Shown here one piece after another: positions 1-10,869 of a stretch of 64,000 nt of DNA; position 1 is the stretch's first letter, and every line of letters begins with the position of its first letter. The translations under genes and the position numbers were made by a program. Below the pieces are notes generated by a model. It was not told the DNA's origin. It did not search any database and worked only from the letters and a program-made list of their open reading frames with translations. This stretch comes from Symsagittifera roscoffensis (lineage: Eukaryota > Xenacoelomorpha > Acoela > Convolutidae): NCBI RefSeq assembly GCF_963678635.1, contig NC_087070.1, positions 9,830,539 to 9,894,538 of the forward strand, in the 5' to 3' direction.

Positions 1-1060
1 AATCTGTGTAATTTTCTCTTATGGTTGTCCTACTTGCCACCGTGGATTCATATTTTTATTTGTTGAAGTATCATTTGACTGTGACATTCGACAAGAATGG
101 CGTCTAAAATGCATGGAAAAAACGATTTTTCATCCGGGCAGTTTGGTGGGAGAACTGGCTGTTTCAGAGAATTAATGGTCTTATTTGACAGAATGATTGA
201 ATTGAAAGATGTCGGTTTTAACTGACATGTGAAATTTTTGAAATTCGTTTGTAAAGAGACGTGACCATTTTTATTTTCGAGAAAACAGAAAAAGCGCTAA
301 AATCATAGCAAAGGTTTTCTGTAGTCGAGCAGAGAACAACGATTTACGCGTTCTGGTCGTTAGCCTTAAGTAGTAACGACTTTGTGGACCCGATGTTAAT
401 GGACCACACCTTGAACTGGCTTTGGCAGAGACGGTTAAAAGCATGTGAAGCTGTGTTTAGACGCTAGCCAGTCGTTTTAGAAAGCTTAGTTTCCGTCGGT
501 ATGTACTTCCGGGCGTATGTTACAGACCATTTTGGTTTTTCCTCTCTGCCGACTGCGGCATGGAAGGTATTAATGAAATCATAGTGAGATAAAATAATCA
601 TAATCTAATCGTAACGTGAGCAATTGATGTTGCTGTCTTTCATCATATGTGAATTACTTCAAACATCTCAACAGATGTCGTTACAATATTTTCCAGGCTG
701 TGTTCTTTTAAGGTTACTATAGATCTCCTGTTACTCAAGCGTTTTAAATGTTTTGATTCACATGTAAAGTCGATTACAGATTCTGTCGATTCTTATTGTC
801 AAGTTTTAAAGATGATTTTGGCCATTGGCTGTAGTCGGGGAAAAAGGTTTCGGCCTTGAATAGGTCTCTACTTCCAGTCTCAAATTTCCTGGTAGCTTGA
901 ATTCAAGTTCCACTAATCGTTGCCACTATCGCGCTTTGTTTGGAATAGTCGATTTTGCTAATAGACAATCCAATTTCATAGACAATTCAATTAGTGCTGT
1001 TGTAGAGGAGGGACGATTGAAGTAAATACTTTTAATGACAATGCAATAAATGCTGACTTG
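1..1060. other. No recognisable gene
   Basis: AT-rich sequence without a convincing gene. An ATG at 98 opens a 44-codon frame ending near 232, and there is another short open stretch around 260-370, but neither has recognisable motifs or clear splice signals. I see no repeat or RNA gene here. Confidence 0.4.
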
Positions 1061-1062
1061 AC

Positions 1063-1335
1063 TTAATTCCTGCAATATTGTTTATTGATGTATTTATATA
1101 ATGCTGGTATGGGCCCTATGCCGTGCTGCCTGATATTAAGACTTAACCAATTCTTTACCGAGTTGCCTGACGTTTTATTCTCAAGCAAATCTTTACAGCA
1201 TTGCAGATCTTTTAACTTCGGATCTTTGTGCATCAACCAATTTTTTCTGCGAAATCCGATTTTGTCATTGAAATAGCTTTCCAAGCTGTCTCTAAGACTG
1301 ATAAGAATATCAAATTGGAAATGGACAAATTACTG
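1063..1335 (-). pseudogene. Unrecognised coding-like fragment
   Basis: On the minus strand a frame of about 90 codons stays open from roughly 1335 down to a stop at 1063. Its composition looks protein-like rather than low-complexity: charged and hydrophobic residues are mixed, and there is a segment reading NSVKNWLSLNIRQHG followed by GPIPALYKYINK. No upstream exon or splice acceptor could be confirmed, and the frame is closed by TAA just upstream. I do not recognise the family. It could be a terminal exon of a minus-strand gene, a retrotransposon remnant, or chance. Confidence 0.25.
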
Positions 1336-2049
1336 ATCCCCATCGAAGGGTAAGCCGCGTCCAGAAAGAAGGCACGCGATCAAAAAGCTCGCAATCTTTT
1401 TCGGGTGAACGAAATGTTTAACAGAATCACAGTATGTTTTTTTTTCAATTACTGTTTGTTGGCTTTTGTTGAATTTCGTAATAAAAATGAAAATGTTAGA
1501 AATGAAAAAAATTTAAAATGTTCGATTTTAAAAAAAAAAATTTAAATGTTCGATTTTTAAATTTTTTTATAAGATTTTTGATCACTTTTTTATTCAGACT
1601 ATTTCAAAAGAACTATCAATCAACTTCACATAATCAAATTTGTTGTGCTTCTAATCCAATTCATTTAGGCTTCTGAAAAATTGAATAATATTGTTCGATA
1701 TTCATGTCTTTCGTCAGAGTTATTGGTTTTTGCGATTTCATCAATGCAGTTTACCATTGGTTCGATTTCGTGTCTTCGGAAGACTTCGATGCATAGCAGG
1801 CACGTTTTAAAATTATGTTGGAGGTATGCTGATTTTGTTCCTTATCTATTATATATTTAAATGCGGGCTGCACTATCTCGCCATGTTCAAGCTTTTTCAA
1901 CAAATCAGTTTTGCATGTTTAACAAAAGAATTCTTGCACGTTTAAGGTGTATCGTATGTACACTGCAATGGTTAAGCAATGCTTCGGTTCGATGTCAAGG
2001 ATTATTTCATCCATTTTGAAAGTAGCGACCCAATGATGGGATTCTATAA

Positions 2050-3480
2050 GGATTTCCCAGGGGTTGCGAATTTGGCCTCCATATACGAATAACCGAATCC
2101 TTTGTTTCCGAGATAAGGCAAAGTTTGATTTTTCAACCCCGTAGTTGGGTGCTGTCAGGGTACTCTCAGGGATTGCGAATCTTGTCTCCAAATCTCATAT
2201 CTAAAATCCTTGTTATCGAGAAATGACGTTATTTATGGTTTTTCAAAAAAAGTTAGATTTAAAAAGATTCAAAAATTTCGAAGATCTCCATCCTGTAATT
2301 GGAAGCTCTGAGGGTACCCTCAGAGGTTGCGAATCTTGCCTCTGAATATGACTGCTCAAATCGTTATGGTTTTTGAGATATGACGTTTTTTAGAATTTTA
2401 TCAAAGAATTTAGAATCCATGTTGTTTTCGAGGAATGACATCAAAGATGTTGTTTTTTTTTTTGTGATATTTTGAAAAAATTTTCAAGTAGACATACAAT
2501 TAATTATTTTCTTCAAAATTTGAAATGCCCATTTTTGTAGTGGGGGTTGTCAGAGTACTCTCAGGGGTCGCGAATGTTGCCTGCAAATATGACTGCTCAG
2601 TTCCTTGTAGTTTTCGAGATATGACGTGTTTTATTTTTTTAATTTTTCAGAAAACTTAGATTTCAAAAAAATTCACCCTTGTAGCTTCGTACTGCGAAGG
2701 TGCTTTCACGAGCTGCAAGTTGCAGATCTTGCATCCAAATGAGACTGCTCTAAGTTTCCGAGATGTGACGTTTGTTGTCTTTTTTTATTCAAAGTACTTA
2801 GTTTTAAATAATGAAGTTTGCATCTCTATATTCAGGCTCTTCCTTTGTACTTCCAGCAGTTGTAATTTTTACTTCAAAATTTGACGGCACAAATCCTTGT
2901 AATTTTCGAGATATGACGATTTTTGTGATTTTTTCAAAAACATTTTATTTTTCAAATTTTGAATCTCCCAACCAAGTAGTTGGGGGCTGTCGAAGTACTC
3001 TCAGGGATTGCAAATCTTACCTTCAATTGTGACTGCTCAAATCTTGGTAGTTTTCCTGATATGACGTTTTTTGTGATTTTTCAAAACAAAATTTAAAAAA
3101 ACTTAAATTTAAAGTTTTTTTAAATTTGACTTTCCTAACCCTGTAGTTGGGGGGCTGTCAGAGTACTCGAGAGTTTGTGAATCTTGTGTGCAAATATGCC
3201 TGCTCAATTATTTGTGTTTTTTAGAAAGTTTAAGTTTAAAGTTTCTCAATTTTTGAAATTCCAGCGCTGAGGGTACTGTGAGAGCAGTCTCAGAAGTTGC
3301 AAGTTTAGCGTTCTAATGCGACTGCTCATATGCTTTAAGTTTTCGAGAAGAGACGTCTTTGATATCATTTTAAAAAGTTTCAAAGAACTTCACAGAGTTT
3401 TATGGTTTTTCAAAATTTCAGTTTCTGTAATTGAGTGCTGTCAGAGTACACTCAAAAAATGCAGTTCTTATTTCCAATAT
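2050..3480. repeat. Degenerate ~150-bp tandem repeat array
   Basis: Eight to nine diverged units, spaced about 120-240 bp and mostly near 150 bp. Each unit has the same order of landmarks: a palindrome-like GTACTCTCAGG word, then TTGCGAATCTTGCCTC, then ATGACTGCTCAAAT, then TTTTCGAGATATGACG, then a T/A-rich linker. Landmark starts are near 2155, 2305, 2545, 2690, 2985, 3150, 3270 and 3436. At 2306-2325 one unit carries a perfect 20-base palindrome, CTCTGAGGGTACCCTCAGAG. The array is old, because units differ at many positions. The short open frames across it (for example 2811-3032) are products of the repeat, not genes. Confidence 0.8.
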
Positions 3481-3599
3481 CTGCGTTTTTTTTTTACAGT
3501 TTGTTCAAAATTCGAGGCACCGGAGGTGCGTTACACGCTAGTATAATTTAAAAAAAATGTTTTTCCAACAATTTTGTCATCTTATTTTTTTGATAACTT

Positions 3600-3665
3600 T
3601 TTTCTTGACTTACAATTTTGCATCGCAAGTGGTGCGAAGCTCTGCTTCGCCTCTGTGTTAACATG
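3600..3665 (+). repeat. Isolated 3' tail of a SINE-like family (hairpin tail)
   Basis: The word GCAAGTGGTGCGAAGCTC followed by TGCTTCGCCTCTGTGTTA forms a hairpin with stem GCGAAGC/GCTTCGC and loop TCT. A close match occurs at 38985-39022 and a weaker one at 26708-26735. At those two sites it lies downstream of a tRNA-like head, so this copy looks like a truncated member of the same family. Confidence 0.45.
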
Positions 3666-4079
3666 CTTCTTTCCTTCATTTTTCAGGAAAGTTTTTATTA
3701 ATTTTTAAGAACCAAACCTGGTCAAATACTCAATTAATGTAGTATCTAGTTTTTACTAATTCGCTTGGAAATTTGTTTTTTTTTCTGCTCTCAGGTCCTT
3801 TCTGCTCTTGAACCATTCTGCTTACTATTCCGCCTCCGACCGTTACATACGATTTTTATTGCGTTCCTGGGTGGTTACCATATCATGACTGCAGAGTCAA
3901 ACCAACGAGATCGCTATGCAATTAGCCGAAGTTCGAGTACTGGTATTGTGGGATTCACCCTGAGAAGCCATCTGGATAGCTCATTTTAAGAGATTTTGTG
4001 AGAATTTCTTCAGAGTAAGTCAGTCAATCGAGGGGGAGGGACCGACCTTCGATAGACTGCGAATTCTCTATTGCGAATC

Positions 4080-4390
4080 ATGGGCGGATCTAGGATTTTC
4101 TCGAGGGGGGATTTTAAAAAAATGTTTGAAATTTTTGACGACGACCTTTTTTTAGGTCGACCAAATTGATTTTCGGAGCTCTCCGAAAGCACTGAAAAGA
4201 CGCTGTTATGGTCAAATGACTTTTTGGGTACTTTATTGAAAATTTTTACAAACAAATCGCGTTTTTTTGGCGCGCGCTTTCAAAGTTTATATATTCGCGC
4301 CAAAGGCGCTTTTAGAAAAATTTTAGGGTCCGTCACCAAAAATGGATTTCTTAAAAAGTACCAAAGCTAGTCCGAATCTATATTTCTTCC
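4080..4390 (+). mobile_element. hAT-like MITE, GGGCGGATCTAGG family, copy 1
   Basis: Starts with GGGCGGATCTAGGATTTTCT and contains GTCGACCAAATTGATTTTCG, a GGCGCGCGCT word and GCGCCAAAGGCGC. This order is shared with copies at 39474, 49556 and 58645. The CAGGGGCGGAT terminus of the better copies is typical of non-autonomous hAT elements. No transposase frame is present. The right end is unclear here. It lies just upstream of the duplicated PCBD block. Confidence 0.55.
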
Positions 4391-4614
4391 GGCAAAGTTT
4401 TACAAGACTTATATAAAGTATAACAATGTTTGTTAAGGTTGATAATGGTGGGTAATTTGTCTTTGTCCACTTTCAGCTCTAATCAATTTTGTTTCAGAAT
4501 CTTTGCGATATCTTTGAAAATGTGATGCAGCTGCAGCCATCGTTTTATATATTTGTTTGACGATTTAAACCCAAGTCAATGTTGATTAAATCTCTTCTGA
4601 TAGTCAATATAAGA

Positions 4615-7600
4615 ATGGCATCATCCACATCCATAAAAGCTGTCAAAATTTTGGGCGAAGCTAACTACTCAAATCAATTAGCAGATCTCAAAGAAGCAGG
4701 CTGGACCGTTGACACTGAGAAAGACAAGCTCTCTAAAAGTTACAAATTCAATGATTTCAATGAAGTGAGTATTTTGGAGTTCTCAAATGCTTTTGGCTTA
4801 TGAATAATTCAAGAACCGGATCGTCTGGAGGTAAAGTCCATGCTTGGGACGATAAAAGTTAGTAGTTTTAGTCCGGATAGTAACTTTAGTAGCTATCAGA
4901 ATTTTTGTAGGCTTAGTTTCAAATGCAAGAACTTTTTTGAAAGTCCCTCTATTTTAACTACTTGAGCATACCAATTTCAATATTCTTGATGATGCAAAAA
5001 GTAATTAATTTCATGTTTTAGCTAGAAATAACACTAATAATTATAGCAAAAATATGCTAAACAAATTTTTCGACTGGAGTTGTTACATGCTATAATGCAA
5101 AAAAAAATTGAGGAGCCTAAACAACGGAAAACCATCAGATCGTTCTGATTGTAATGTTCGACCAGAAATTATACAGCAGCGGAAAATAGAAAAAGTTCTC
5201 TTTGACGACTGGCTGGCGTCAGATACTTTAATTCTATACGTTTTTCACCGTCTCGACTTAGCCAGTTGATTTTTGTCTGATTAAGGGTCAACAATGTTAC
5301 AGCTTTTAGGCCATCAGTCTTACGAATTTTACTTATCTTTCGACTACATGTGAATATAACCTCATAGCTGGGTCTCGGATCCCCAGACAAGGTGGTTACT
5401 ACTAAAAACAGGGCTAAAAACAAGAATTATTTTAGGTGACAGTTATATATCCGATCCGTTAGAGATCGATTGACTCTTTCCTCAACTTTGGCCCTTAACT
5501 TTTCATGCTCTGGAATAAAATTAAATTGCTCAGGCCATTACACCAGTTGAAAAGGTCTCAAGTGTTCATAAACAGTAACTAGGTACCGGACCTCCAATTC
5601 CAATATCCCCCGAGAGGTAATGTCGTTACTCTTTTTTTTACTGCTCGGAAGAGTTCGTCCTGAGGTCGCCGCTCAACCCTCCGGTTCCATTTAATTTCGT
5701 GATCAAGTGTCTTCACGCTTGTGTCCGGAGGATTCATGTTTTTCAATATGTATCACTTCAATCTACATTCTTGCTATCGACTTTTCGTCGCGTCTTATCT
5801 GGCTGTTGTCTTTTTTTTTAAAATAGTCCAAATATGGGAGTTTTTTCGTATTTCTTAGAAAGTGTCAGGGGTATATTCGAAATTAAAAAAATACATTGTA
5901 GAGTATTTCAGCCCTCCTTTCCGTGTTCGTTTTCACATTAAGACACTTATTGTCGTGTCCAGCGTGTTCGGGAAGGTTCGGCTGTGCCATCCAGGGGAAT
6001 GGGATAGATATACCTGTTGGAGCAACAAAGCATGTTTTAAATGATAAGATAATTTGTTCACATGCTAACTAATTTAAAAACGCATGTTTTTTTTAAATAG
6101 TTAATTCATATCATCTAACCGCGATTTGTAGTGGTTAAATTATCATTGATTCAATTTTCATTTGATACAGTCGCTTTCCAGCTATCGCGAAGTATTAAAT
6201 ACTAGTTAGGGCGTTGAAAGATGTAGCAAATAGTATAAAACGCTATGAGTCAGCTATAATCTTGCTGTGAAATCCTTAAATGTCAGAAAGTATTCACTGA
6301 ATATGTTTGCTAAAAATAAAATAGAGTTAAAAGAAGGCAAAGTTCACTAAGATATGAAAAGCTTTATTAGCATTCAAAAATTGAAAGATAGAACAAAAAC
6401 GATTAGAAGAAAAACCATTGTCAACTGAAAAATTATCATTAAGAGTTGGCGTGTGGTTTTCAAACATTGCAATCCATCAAAAAACCATTGCCGATAGAGA
6501 TGGTGGTACCCCTTTTGAATGCACTCGTTATGAGGAATGTAGACTATGAAAACTATCATCAAGAGCTGGCGTGTGGTTTTCAATCATGGTAAGCCATCAA
6601 AAATCCATTGCAGATAAAGATGATGGTATTCTTTTTGAATGCACTCGTTATGAGGAATTTACACTATGAAAACTATCAACAAGAGCTGGCGTGTGGTTTT
6701 CAATCATGGTAAGCCATCAAAAATCCATTGCAGATAAAGATGATGGTACCCTTTTTCAATGCACTCGTTTGAGGAGTTTACACTATGCAAAGTATCATCA
6801 AGAGCTGGCGTGTGGTTTTCAATCATTGTAATCCATTAAAAAACCATTGCCGATAAAGATGATGGTATTCTTTTTGAATGCACTCGTTATGAGGAATTTA
6901 CACTAAGAAAACTATCCATAAGAGCTGGCGTGTGGTTTTCGATAATTGTAATCCATCAAAAAACTATTGCCGATAAAGATGATGTACTCTTTTTGAATGC
7001 ACTCGTCATGAGGAATTTACACTATGAAAATTATCATCAAGAGCTGGCGTGTGGTTTTCAATAATTGTAATTCATCAATCATAATCATCATCATAGTTTG
7101 ATTTTGTCACCCGTTTTGAAACTCAGAGGTGAGGAGAAATGTCTTAGCCTCCAACTAGGCTTGTTATCTCTGTGTATCTGGCGAGTCTTCGGCCCTAAGC
7201 TAGGGCTGTTTTAGTTGTCTGCTGGATAATCTTCGACCTTGTGCTAGGTCTGCAATAGCCACGTTGTTATATCTTCGGCCTTGATCTAGGCTTGTATATT
7301 TCTGCTGCCGAGAGTCTTCAGCCTAGAGCTGTAGGCCTCTGACTCACTTCTAAAAGAGTGAAAAGTTAAAATTGAGCCCTGATCTGGGCCTGGTCTCATC
7401 TGATAGTCATTGATTTTCTTTTCAGCTTATTAAAAGCTTCCCGAAAATCTGCCAGTTCTCTTAGGTGCTTTGCATCTGCATGGATGCTATCAGTGCTCAT
7501 GTGATGGCGGTATATGAATCTTCTGTGATTGTAGCAAGGGACTTTCAGTTACCTCGCTACAACTCGATAGCAGCCGTTTAGTGCTTTGATAGTGCTGTAT

Positions 7601-9869
7601 TTATCCCTTCTGCTCGTTAGTTCCATTAATCCAACACTGTACCCATGAAATTTCAAATCACGAATCAGATAGCACATTTTATCAGCCGTTTCTACTGGTC
7701 CCATCAATCGTCGACTCTCTCGATCGAAGAGGTTATTAGTTCCTCCCATGACTATTATGTTTTTGCACCCGAGTTTCTGATATCTCTCAGAACATTGTCG
7801 CTGCACATTGTGGAGATGGCTCTATCTGGGCACGAAATAGTCATTGCATTCTTCAGGAATATTCCAAATACTAGCGAGGATCCCAGCTCACAGTTGTTCC
7901 TTCGTTTGGTAGAAGTATAGAATATTCTCCGAATAGGCTGTCTTTTGCTTTCAACAACACAGCGATGATTGGCTAGTGATCTTTGAATATCACGGATAGG
8001 ATTTTTGCGTAAATTAACAGTCTGCATTATTGCTAAAAGCAAACCTTTCGTTAATTCCTTTACTTTACACGCCAAATGCGCTCTTGAAAAGGTATGTTTT
8101 CAGCGTTCGTTTGAAAATATAAAGATCTAAAATACTCCTCAGCTCAAGTGGGAGCGAATTCCACTGTTTGCGAGCAAGTACTGAGAACGCACGGTTTCCG
8201 AATGATTTTTTTGCTGACTTCAATTCTGCTATGAATATGTTAGAGGTTCTAGTTGTGTTGCAATGCCGTTGAAATGAGGCCATGCCAATCAAGTAAACTG
8301 GGATTTCTCTATCGCGTAGTTTTTTGTGCATTAAAGTCATTGTTTTGAAAATAACTCTTTGTTCAATGGGAAGCCAGTGCAGGTGGTGTCTAAAGTCTTT
8401 ATACGAATCGTATTTCCTTAATCGAAAAATGAATCGACATGCTGCGTTCGGAACTCGTTGTAATTTAGCAAAAAGATATTTGGGTGCCCCATTTAGAATT
8501 ATGTTGCCGTAGTCCAAACGTGAAATAATTAAGCTATTGACCAGCATAATCCTGTCTTCTAGGTTCAAGTAGCGCTGTGTCCTGTATAGTTTCGAGAGTT
8601 GTGAGTTACAGGAACTGTAAATGTTGTTCGTTTGCAGGGTAAAGCTTAGGTTTAAATCAATCTTCACATCGAGGGATGTTATTTTATTTAGTCGCTTAAC
8701 TGCATTTCCAGCCACAATCATCGAATCAAGTTGAAATTTCCAACGCTTGAATCTGGTGCACATAATTTCAGTCTTATCAGGGTTTATTTTTAATTAGAAA
8801 GAACTGAAGGCTGACACAACCAAAAAACTATTGCCGATAAAGATGACGCTACTCTTTTTGCATGCACTCGTTATGAGGAATTTACACTTCAAAACTTTTT
8901 AATCAACTGAATATCAAATCAACTAATACTATCATCTTAGAATCCGTTAAATTGGGCTGTCAAACTGGTGTAACCGTTCAACGCACAATTCATCGTCCGA
9001 AAATTACAATAAAGTTTTGCCGCTTAAATTCTTTTCAGAATGGAAGCTTACATGCTTCTTCTGGAAAAGTAGACATCATTTATTACCAAGTTTTGTCAAA
9101 CTAGATGTAATTTAGTGAACATCGTTGAACCAAAAAAGCTGCTAAAAATTGATAGAAACTACATGTCTAAAAAACTATTTATCATGAGAGCTGTACCAAC
9201 ATGAAACAACATGCAAGAGCATAACTTAAAGCAAACCTTTCAATATTTTTTGCCTCGAAAATGAAATTGGAAGCTTTTAGAAGACATTCTGGAGCAATTT
9301 TTTAAAGCCCTGTTGTTTTTTTTGATAAGTTGCTGTTTTTACTATTTTTGCTGAGGTTAGTTTAAACGATGTTCATACAGTTCTTCGGATTTAATATGAA
9401 TAAAGTTTTTTTGTTAACATACTGAGGCGAAAACAAGTTTGGATCTTTTAAATCAGAATTCAACATATGATAACTTCACCCAATTTTCACTCATTTCTAG
9501 TCACTCATGAAAAAAGTTGATATGGGGGAGATTTTTAGATTATCACTTTTTAAAATCTGATCAAAAAGATGTTGCCATACTGAGGGGAAAATAATTTACA
9601 AAAAAAATTTAATTCGTGTCAAATTCATATAAGGGATTTGTGTACAACAGTTTCCTGTTTGTGTCCGTAGGCTGTAACTGTTTGAATAAAACAGTGAATT
9701 TTAGGCATTCGGCTGGATGACTCGCGTGGCTCTGAAAGCAGACAAGATGGACCACCACCCGGAGTGGTTTAATGTGTATAACAGAGTAGACGTCACACTC
9801 TCTACACACGAATGCGGAGGTGTGTCTCCGCGAGACATAGTCATGGCCCAGTTCATGGACTCAATCTAA
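4615..9869 (+). CDS. PCBD: Pterin-4a-carbinolamine dehydratase (PCBD/DCoH), copy 1
   Basis: Two coding exons: 4615-4764 (50 codons, donor GAA|GTGAGT) and 9705-9869 (54 codons plus TAA, acceptor TTTTAG|GCA), joined in phase 0 to give 104 residues, the usual length of animal PCBD1. In the family this enzyme dehydrates 4a-hydroxy-tetrahydrobiopterin, recycling the cofactor of aromatic amino acid hydroxylases; the vertebrate protein also binds HNF1. Exon 2 has the catalytic [11 protein letters not shown] motif (His67, His68) and STHE (His85), in the family arrangement of three histidines. The start at 4615 gives a family-length N-terminus; an in-frame ATG at 4579 would add 12 residues. AATAAA lies at 9978. 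The ~4.9-kb intron holds a 120-bp array and a retrotransposon. The coding sequence appears identical to the second copy. Confidence 0.93.
5169..5423 (-). pseudogene. Unrecognised minus-strand frame, possibly transposon-derived
   Basis: An 84-codon frame in the PCBD intron, with a hydrophobic start followed by [12 protein letters not shown] and a basic segment. The beginning loosely resembles the N-termini of some non-LTR retrotransposon proteins (hydrophobic stretch, then SGD..P..PS, then a Cys-containing segment), but it has no complete motif. It is repeated at 14121-14375. I cannot assign it. Confidence 0.2.
6405..7076. repeat. 120-bp tandem repeat array, copy 1
   Basis: Six units plus a partial one. 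The landmark GAGCTGGCGTGTGGTTTTC recurs at 6443, 6563, 6683, 6802, 6922 and 7041, a spacing of 119-120 bp. Each unit also carries AATGCACTCGTTATGAGGAA. Units are ~85-95% alike by eye. One more partial unit sits at 8818-8900, beyond the retrotransposon, so the array was split by that insertion. The minus-strand frame 6374-6583 is a by-product of the repeats. The array lies in the PCBD intron. Confidence 0.92.
7146..7389 (-). other. Array of short hairpins in the retrotransposon 3' region, copy 1
   Basis: Six to seven short inverted repeats spaced ~30-55 bp, each with a 4-6 bp stem and 5-8 base loop: 7146-7161 AGCCT/AGGCT, 7192-7206 GCCCT/AGGGC, 7235-7250 GACCT/AGGTC, 7278-7291 GCCT/AGGC, 7321-7336 GCCTA/TAGGC, 7343-7360 TCACT/AGTGA, 7376-7389 GCCC/GGGC. 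Four are preceded by TCTTCGG or similar. The stems differ but stay paired. Twin at 16099-16342. Confidence 0.65.
7396..7960 (-). pseudogene. SGNH-hydrolase-like (esterase) domain, copy 1, disrupted
   Basis: Minus-strand reading. The block I-like [10 protein letters not shown] sits in one frame (near 7872). After a frameshift the second frame gives [12 protein letters not shown] (block III, GxN) and further on DGIHAD (block V, DxxH). These are the landmarks of SGNH/GDSL hydrolases; esterase domains of this fold are known in ORF1 of CR1-type retrotransposons. In this copy a TAA at 7549-7551 cuts the frame before DGIHAD. The domain lies downstream of the RT rather than in an upstream ORF1, which is unusual. 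The family call rests on three short motifs. Confidence 0.6.
8065..8793 (-). pseudogene. Reverse transcriptase C-terminal fragment, copy 1
   Basis: A frame of about 243 codons. Just upstream of the first ATG (8763) it reads [11 protein letters not shown], the thumb-region motif of non-LTR reverse transcriptases. It then shows [23 protein letters not shown] and the [12 protein letters not shown] block typical of the region after the RT fingers and palm in CR1/L2/Jockey-type elements. The catalytic FADD/YADD box is absent because the element is 5'-truncated, and a TAA precedes the thumb motif. It is a dead fragment, not a host gene. Twin at 17018-17746. Confidence 0.85.
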
Positions 9870-9977
9870 TTCCTTATGGCAACGATGCCCAAAACTTTAT
9901 CTAAAAAAAACTTAAGTGATTTTTTGCGACTGAATGTTTGTAGTTAATTGGATACCTTTGGACTGTATTGAGGTCTG

Positions 9978-9983
9978 AATAAA
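9978..9983 (+). promoter_or_regulatory. Polyadenylation signal of PCBD copy 1
   Basis: AATAAA, 108 bases after the PCBD stop codon. The equivalent hexamer of copy 2 is at 18931-18936. Confidence 0.55.
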
Positions 9984-10619
9984 TTGTATTGCGCATAGAT
10001 AATTTTTTTTGTTAATTGCTGATTGATTATAAAGAATGAATTCTTCCGAATGTTACCAGTATATTTGTAATCATTCGTAATTTATGAAGAATGCCTTCGA
10101 TTTGGAGAGTCTAGTTTAAAAAATATCAGTTAGTGAACAAGTTTAAGAAATAAGTTCAGTAAGCCGGGAACGAGGGCCTACGACGCGAGTTTCAGAGCCA
10201 ACATTTTTTAACGTGAAGTTCTAAGAAAAAGTTTTCTATCCTCTGACAATCAAAAGCATAATTGATCAGAAAGCTCAGATGACCGATCATTATAATATAT
10301 TGCTAACCTTGAGGGCTCTAAATACGAGAATACGAAATTTAGGGCTAACATTGAATATTTTTTACCAATTTATTTACAACTATCTTAATTTGTTTCATTA
10401 TTTTTTACTTAACTTTTTACACAAGTAAACCTTGTGTTGTGTTATTATTTGAACTTTCTTTTATTTCCAACCTAAGTCGCAAATATTATTTCGACAAAAT
10501 GTGTTCTCTTTGAAAGTGTTCATGCTGATCAATAACCAGCTATTAATTACAGCCAATGCTAAGGATATCAACACAGGCTATTATACTAAAATTAGCACTT
10601 CAGCTTTAAGGTATCATGG

Positions 10620-10692
10620 ATCTGTAGCGTAGAGGTAGGGAAGGAGACCCACAACAAAATAACATGGTTCGAACATGGACAGGGTCGGATGT
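10620..10692 (+). repeat. tRNA-like (pol III box A/B) sequence, copy 1
   Basis: TAGCGTAGAGG resembles a pol III box A and ATGGTTCGAACAT resembles a box B, about 40 bases apart, but no full cloverleaf can be drawn. It is probably a tRNA-derived SINE head. The twin is at 19573-19645. Confidence 0.35.
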
Positions 10693-10869
10693 TTTAAATG
10701 AACTTTTTCGTATACTAGCTAAAATGCGTCCGCTCTATAAATTGAGGCGTGTCAGTTGTTAATTTTTTAAATGCGTACTGCTAATGCTTCATAATTGCCT
10801 ATACAAGCGGGTACTCTTGTATAGGTCTTGCTATTTTTTTCGGGAAAGTCTTAAAATTTGTTCACGCTC

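Larger units (their letters stand above)
7077..8817 (-). mobile_element. 5'-truncated non-LTR retrotransposon (CR1/L2-like), copy 1
   Basis: Minus-strand element inserted in the 120-bp array: repeat sequence stops at ~7076 and resumes at 8818. On the minus strand it reads, in order, the C-terminal third of a reverse transcriptase, an SGNH-hydrolase-like domain, a 3' region with a series of short hairpins, and a tail of imperfect TGA/GAT triplets. Truncation of the 5' end and a simple-repeat 3' tail are typical of target-primed reverse transcription in CR1, L2 and related clades. I see no clear target-site duplication. Confidence 0.8.

Noticed and set aside
4579-4614. Upstream in-frame ATG for PCBD
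   Set aside because: It would add 12 hydrophobic residues not seen in the family; the ATG at 4615 gives the normal 104 residues.
6405-7076. Regular 120-bp repeats considered as a CRISPR-like array
   Set aside because: The whole 120-bp unit repeats with no unique spacers, and the host is a eukaryote; it is a tandem satellite.
8324-8512. Plus-strand frame inside the RT fragment
   Set aside because: Antisense shadow of the reverse transcriptase frame on the minus strand.
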